The notes beneath the pieces were generated by a model. The model was given only the letters and a program-made list of their open reading frames with translations. It made no database searches and had not been told where the DNA came from. Source: Typha latifolia (taxonomy: Eukaryota > Streptophyta > Magnoliopsida > Poales > Typhaceae). Taken from it: a DNA stretch of 64,000 nt. The stretch's first letter is position 1; each line of letters begins with the position of its first letter. Positions 61,809 to 64,000 of this stretch are shown one piece after another. The translations under genes and the position numbers were made by a program. The stretch is from NCBI GenBank assembly GCA_019914945.1, contig CM034109.1, positions 8,796,479 through 8,860,478 of the forward strand, written 5' to 3'.

Positions 61809-64000
61809 ATGAGCTTTAGAGGCGAGGAGAGTGGAAGCGAGGATGGGCGGTCGTCGGATTTGCGGAAGCCCTTCCTCCATACTGGGAGCTGGTATCGGAT
61901 GGGAATGGGCTCGAGGCAATCGAGTCTGATGGATAAGATGGGCTCGTCCGCCTCCGTCATCCGGGATTCCTCCATCTCCGCCTTCCTCTGCACTCTAATC
62001 GTCGCGCTGGGACCAATCCAGTTCGGATTCACTGGGGGTTACTCCTCCCCGACCCAGGATGACATCATTAGGGACCTTGGCCTCTCCCTCTCCGAGGTAT
62101 CCGATCTCGATCCAATTCGTTTCGTCGTTTCCTTGCTCCGAGTTTGGCATATATTGTGTTGATTTGATTGGCTTTGGGATGTGGATTTGTGTTAGTTTTC
62201 GATCTTTGGTTCTCTCTCCAACGTGGGTGCCATGGTTGGCGCAATTGCAAGTGGACAGATCGCGGAGTATATTGGAAGGAAAGGGGTAAGAAAGCTTGCA
62301 TCTTGGAATCTCTTATAGCTAGCAGGATTAGGAATACGTGATTTTTTATGGGTAATGAACATGATGATTTGTTTTGCAGTCCTTAATGATCGCCTCCATT
62401 CCTAACATCATTGGCTGGCTTGCCATATCCTTCGCGAAAGTGAGGTTTTCTTCTTTGTTTTCCATTATCGTCCTTTTGGATTTCTCCTGATTTATTGCAG
62501 TTATTTATTTATTTATTTTTTGTTCTACAAGGATTCTTCGTTCTTGTATATGGGGCGGTTGCTGGAAGGATTTGGAGTCGGTGTAATCTCCTATACGGTT
62601 GGAGAAAATCGTTTCTTTTATTTGTTCATTTTAGAAAGTAGTTATTTTATTTTATCTTGGCTTTCTTGTTCATTGCCCTGTTCAATGATATTAGGTGCCC
62701 GTCTATATAGCAGAGATATCTCCACAGAACATGAGAGGAGCCCTCGGATCGGTGAATCAGGTGTGTTACCGCCTCCCAACAGCTGATCCTTGTAACGTGA
62801 TTCTTATTGTTTAGATATCATCATCAGGTGGCTTTGCATTTTATTCATGATGATCCTCCTTGTTGTGTAGCTGTCTGTGACAATTGGTATCTTGCTTGCT
62901 TACACGCTGGGTATGTTTGTTCCATGGAGAATCCTTGCTGTGATGGGTAAGATGGCAAAAATTTTAGCATCTTAACTTGGAATTGCTAAATGCTAATATT
63001 GCTGTGATTTCTTCCTTACCTATATAAGTTGTAGTTTCTGCTAGAATAACTGATCAATAATTTCTGACCTACCATGTTTTTAGGAATTATACCCTGCACG
63101 ATCCTCATACCTGGTCTATTCTTCATCCCAGAGTCTCCGAGGTGGCTGGTAAGATTTACTGGCTACTGTTTTTTTTTCAACAAGAATTGGAAACCCATTA
63201 AAATAGTTTTCTCCTCTCTACATAGGCCAAGATGGGTATGATGGAAGATTTTGAGGCTTCCTTACAAGTTTTGAGGGGATTTGACACTGACATCACTGTG
63301 GAAGTGAATGAAATCAAGGTAACCATTAAACTTCTTTGTTTCTGAGTAATATAAACTATAAAGTAATCAAAATTGGTAAGCAATATTCTTTGACCAGATA
63401 AAAAAGTTCCATCAAATTTTTAGCTATACGCACCTTATGAAGGTACCAAACCAAGCTATAATTTGAATCAACCTTTGCAGAGAGCAGTGGCATCAGCAAA
63501 CAAAAGGACTACAATCCGCTTTTCAGATCTGAAGCAAAAAAGATATCGCACTCCTCTGATGGTTCGGTTTCCTGCTGTTATTCATTTGTCCATTGTTACA
63601 TCTAAAGATTCTAAACTGATACTGTGTACCTTTGGTGTTTAACGATGTTTCTTCCTATTGATTCAGCTTGGAATTGGTCTACTCGTACTGCAGCAGCTAA
63701 GTGGAATCAATGGCATCCTATTTTATGCCAGCAGCATTTTCAAAGCTGCAGGTAAGTTTTGCAAATTTTAAGCATCATATATCTTCATTCCTTATATTGG
63801 AGTGTCCTTAAACAGCAATCTGTTCAGTCTATATTGTTAATCATTACTAGATAAAATTTTCAATTTCACCTCGACTTCTGTTATCTGTGTCCATATGCCT
63901 GGTGTTTTGAATATTAGTGCCCCAAGTTAATGAGATGTGTACAGTTTCTCAGATTTGATCCTTTTCAGATTTTTTCTATCTTGACAGGGCTTACAAATAG
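61809..64000 (+). CDS. ERD6-like 6 sugar transporter (MFS), 3' end outside the window
   Basis: Major-facilitator monosaccharide carrier; ERD6-like proteins sit mainly in the tonoplast and export glucose from the vacuole with H+. Exons seen: 61809-62096, 62196-62285, 62380-62439, 62532-62597, 62695-62760, 62871-62946, 63084-63148, 63226-63318, 63481-63561, 63667-63751, and 63988 to the edge. All are GT-AG and in phase for about 328 of roughly 480 expected residues. The soluble N-terminus ([30 protein letters not shown]) is that of ERD6-like 6. Then come the first helix with [19 protein letters not shown], the GRKGS loop, [37 protein letters not shown], the central loop [16 protein letters not shown], and [17 protein letters not shown] in helix 7. 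Start at 61809 matches the family's N-terminus. No defect is visible in the part present. Confidence 0.95.

Noticed and set aside
61634..62032. 132-codon frame antisense to the transporter's first exon
   Set aside because: Shadow of exon 1 and the CTC repeat of the sugar-transporter gene.

Overview
The window is nuclear plant DNA. Every long gene has spliceosomal introns (GT-AG, with one GC-AG), and the intergenic DNA is AT-rich and full of microsatellites and small transposon remnants. The families are all flowering-plant ones: a phytepsin-type protease with a plant-specific insert, WRKY, RADIALIS-type MYB and ZF-HD factors, an AGPase large subunit, and an ERD6-like sugar carrier. Exons of the ZF-HD and glycosylase genes are strikingly GC-rich against an AT-rich background. 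That fits a monocot, perhaps a non-grass one with short intergenic gaps, but this is inference and I cannot name a species.

Layout. 2.2-7.3 kb (+): 13-exon vacuolar aspartic protease. 9.8-11.4 kb (+): group IIb WRKY factor behind a GC-rich promoter island. 14.2-18.9 kb (+): ADP-glucose pyrophosphorylase large subunit, whose transit-peptide exon has an apparent 1-nt frame break. 19.6-22.0 kb (-): GH5 endo-beta-mannanase, convergent with the AGPase gene. 22-26 kb: repeat-rich gap with a 389-bp tandem duplication. 26.0-29.6 kb (-): PCH1-like light-signalling protein. 31-33 kb: hAT-like remnant around a GC-rich island. 33.8-34.1 kb (-): small 90-residue plant protein of unknown function. 34.6-36.9 kb (-): pectin methylesterase. 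36.9-41.4 kb: mostly non-coding, with a MITE candidate. 41.4-42.1 and 44.0-44.7 kb (+): tandem pair of RADIALIS-like single-MYB genes. 48.7-49.5 kb (+): intronless ZF-HD factor. 49.5-57.5 kb: 8 kb with no gene I can support. 57.5-58.5 kb (-): HhH-GPD alkylbase DNA glycosylase, again with an apparent frame break in its N-terminal tail. 61.8 kb to the right edge (+): ERD6-like 6 sugar transporter, cut off by the window after its tenth exon.

This is not an operon-like or clustered pathway region. The neighbours look independent, though three act on carbohydrate (starch synthesis, mannan and pectin remodelling) and one moves sugars. Exon boundaries were set by hand from splice signals and reading-phase continuity. 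For all complete genes the phases close, except at the two frame breaks. I found no undescribed multi-gene system. The most useful leads are the two N-terminal frame breaks, the RADIALIS tandem pair with a shifted splice site, and the captured GC-rich segment inside a transposon-like block.
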